In this document: positions 62,223 to 64,000 of the stretch, in pieces | Position numbering within the stretch: the first letter of the stretch is position 1 | Layout of the letters: each line of letters starts with the position of its first letter | NCBI RefSeq assembly: GCF_000380565.1 | Contig: NZ_AQYJ01000023.1 | Location: forward strand, 1-64,000 | DNA from: Microbulbifer variabilis ATCC 700307 | GTDB taxonomy: Bacteria; Pseudomonadota; Gammaproteobacteria; Pseudomonadales; Cellvibrionaceae | Reading direction: 5' to 3' | DNA length: 64,000 nt | Notes under the pieces: generated by a model | Database searches by the model: none | Told to the model about the DNA's origin: nothing | What the model saw: the letters and a program-made list of their open reading frames with translations, nothing else | Position numbers and translations under genes: made by a program

Positions 62223-64000
62223 ATGAAAATATTGAAAAAGAATAGCCGAAAAATGGTTAATACTTGGAGCAGGGGCTTCACGCGGAAGTCTATGGTTGCT
62301 GCTATCTCGCTGGTCGTTAGTAGCATGGCGATCGCGGAAGATACTTCCGATTCTGATGAGAGATTAGAAGAAGTTGAAGTAATTGGAATCCTTGAGAGTG
62401 CTATCAGGAACCTTGAAATAAAAAGAGATTCCCTTGCTGTAGTAGATGCCATTACTGCAGAGGATATTGGTAAGTTCCCAGATAAGAATGTTGCAGATTC
62501 TCTTCAGCGTGTGCCAGGTATAACTATTGACCGCAGTGGTGGTGAAGGTAGTACGGTTAGTATTCGGGGAACCAGTCCTGAGTGGACGCTTACTCAGTTG
62601 AATGGAAACTATATTGCCACTTCCGGTAGCGAAGCTCCTTCCCGAAATTTTAACTATTTATTACTTCCTGCCAGCATGATTAGTCGGGCAGAGGTTTATA
62701 AAAGCCCCGAGGCTAGAATTGATGAAGGTGGAGTGGGTGGTACCGTTATCCTCCATAGCCACAAACCTCTTGATTTAGATGCTGGGCAAGGGGTAATCGG
62801 CACAGAGGCAACTTACTCAGATACCACTGAAGAGTGGGAACCACAATATAACGCTTTCTACTCCTGGAAAAATGAAAGCGAGACATTTGGTATTTTAGTG
62901 GGGTATACCAGCCAGGATCGCACTGTAACTGGAATTAATAACTATGCTGATTACTGGCGTTTGCACTCAGATACTAATGAAGATGCAGAAATGCCGCCCC
63001 TTGTTGACCAGACCACCGGTGAAGTTTACAACGATGTATGGGCGCCCCGAGCGCTACATATTACCAACTCGACTCAAGACCGAACCCGTGATGGATACCA
63101 ACTTGCTATTCAGTGGCGACCGACTGAGCGTTTGGAGCTTGGTTTTAATTATTTTGGTTCCAAGTTTGGTTATGACAGCAATACCCAAAGACTAACATTT
63201 GCGGAGTGGAATCAGTTTGATGATGCTTACTATGGTATAGAGGTGGATGGGGATACGGTTGTCTCCTATGGGTTTAATGATAATGGTAATCTTAATGAAA
63301 ATAACTGGGGGGATGGGGATGTAAATGGTGGTGTAGATGTATACCGTGGTTTGTTGTCTCCCCAGCTGACTGGTTATAAAACCAGGGGTGCATCAGAATC
63401 CAATACTTATGATTTTGAAGTCATCTATGAGGGTGACTTTTATACTGCAACTATAAATTTAGGGCATACAGAGGCAGAGGGAGGAACTTCTGAATCCACA
63501 TACGCCAATATGGATGCTCGCTACGGCTCAGTAGATAGCTGGCTTTGGTCAATTGCAGACGGTAAGCCCAGTTATGAAGTTTCCACAGATCTCACTATAG
63601 ATACTGAAGCTTATCCCTATTATGACTGGTTTGGTTCAGATGCTATAGAAAATAGCGACGAAGAGAGTTACTACCAGTTAGATTTAGCATTTGATACTAA
63701 CTGGGGAATTGTTAATAAGTTTTATGTGGGCACAAAGTATAGGGATCATGAGGCTAGATCCTATAGAAATATTTTTGTATGGGATGACGGTATTGCAGAT
63801 AATGGTGGTTATCGAGGCTGGCTATCCGGTTCTCAGTGGTTCCACAATCCTGATTTCCACCCAGATACTTCTACTCTACTTAGTAATAAAGTTGTAGATA
63901 ATAGTGCAGGTAATACTGGTGCTATTGATTTCCTGGCATTTGATATTGATGCCTTGATGGACTATGTAAGTGGAAACTTCGATCTCGCTGTTGTACCTGT
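62223..64000 (+). CDS. TonB-dependent receptor (partial, runs off right edge)
   Basis: The frame opens at ATG 62223 and stays open to the end, giving 592 residues without a stop. A long signal peptide ends near SSMAIA (about 33-38). The plug domain holds LEEVEVIGI (possible TonB box), AEDIGKFPDKNVADSLQRVP, GITIDRSGGEGSTVSIRGTS and RAEVYKSPEARIDEGGVGG. This is the pattern of the Xanthomonas/alteromonad-type receptor class, often for carbohydrate or other large ligands. Beta-barrel strands follow, such as YQLAIQWRPTERLELGFNYF. It sits downstream of the PAS-AraC regulator, which may control it. Confidence 0.92.
   Translation, partial: MKILKKNSRKMVNTWSRGFTRKSMVAAISLVVSSMAIAEDTSDSDERLEEVEVIGILESAIRNLEIKRDSLAVVDAITAEDIGKFPDKNVADSLQRVPGITIDRSGGEGSTVSIRGTSPEWTLTQLNGNYIATSGSEAPSRNFNYLLLPASMISRAEVYKSPEARIDEGGVGGTVILHSHKPLDLDAGQGVIGTEATYSDTTEEWEPQYNAFYSWKNESETFGILVGYTSQDRTVTGINNYADYWRLHSDTNEDAEMPPLVDQTTGEVYNDVWAPRALHITNSTQDRTRDGYQLAIQWRPTERLELGFNYFGSKFGYDSNTQRLTFAEWNQFDDAYYGIEVDGDTVVSYGFNDNGNLNENNWGDGDVNGGVDVYRGLLSPQLTGYKTRGASESNTYDFEVIYEGDFYTATINLGHTEAEGGTSESTYANMDARYGSVDSWLWSIADGKPSYEVSTDLTIDTEAYPYYDWFGSDAIENSDEESYYQLDLAFDTNWGIVNKFYVGTKYRDHEARSYRNIFVWDDGIADNGGYRGWLSGSQWFHNPDFHPDTSTLLSNKVVDNSAGNTGAIDFLAFDIDALMDYVSGNFDLAVVP

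Noticed and set aside
62944..63195. Separate small ORFs at 62944 and 63691
   Set aside because: They are out-of-frame shadows of the TonB-dependent receptor, which is open from 62223 to the window end.

Overview
The window looks like a marine gammaproteobacterial chromosome. A Microbulbifer-like or other Cellvibrionales-type host is my inference, from a group 2 (Kps) capsule locus next to ordinary core genes (deaD, metE/metR, pepQ, purU) and a carbohydrate-class TonB-dependent receptor. No rRNA, complete tRNA or CRISPR array was seen.

Region A (1-4.7 kb) is the partial tail of a chromosomal-integron gene-cassette array. Eleven small plus-strand ORFs are separated by ten imperfect-palindrome attC-like sites ending in GCGTTA-type cores. 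Cargo includes two lipoproteins, a cupin, a DUF4288-like protein, membrane proteins and unknowns. No integrase gene is in the window. The array ends a few hundred bases before the 3' end of a tRNA-Ala-like sequence (about 5020-5071).

Region B (5-21.4 kb) is an AT-rich, gene-poor accessory island with many decayed genes. It holds a perfect 10 x 8-bp tandem repeat, a broken small CPCG-motif ORF, a decayed phage-type 3TM holin, a decayed TPR-like gene and a degenerate IS3-family element. Intact genes are two paralogous periplasmic solute-binding proteins flanking the island, an alpha/beta-hydrolase divergent from a membrane/coiled-coil/pentapeptide-repeat protein, and a glycerophosphodiester phosphodiesterase.

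Region C (21.5-49.9 kb) is a group 2 ABC-transporter-dependent capsule locus. Export genes kpsM-kpsT-kpsE-kpsD lead. They are followed by dTDP-rhamnose genes (rfbA, rfbC, rfbD, rfbB), glycosyltransferases, two sulfotransferase-like proteins, a polysaccharide pyruvyl transferase, an AlgX/AlgJ-like SGNH protein, galU, galE, an SLC13-type anion permease, and the Kdo-linker transferases kpsC and kpsS. Together these suggest a rhamnose-containing capsule decorated with pyruvate, acyl and sulfate groups, with the permease possibly supplying sulfate. This is inference from gene families.

Region D (50-64 kb) is GC-richer core sequence: DEAD-box helicase, cytochrome b561, divergent metR/metE, a secreted amidohydrolase, Xaa-Pro dipeptidase, formyltetrahydrofolate deformylase, a small lipoprotein, a PAS-AraC regulator, and a TonB-dependent receptor that runs off the right edge.
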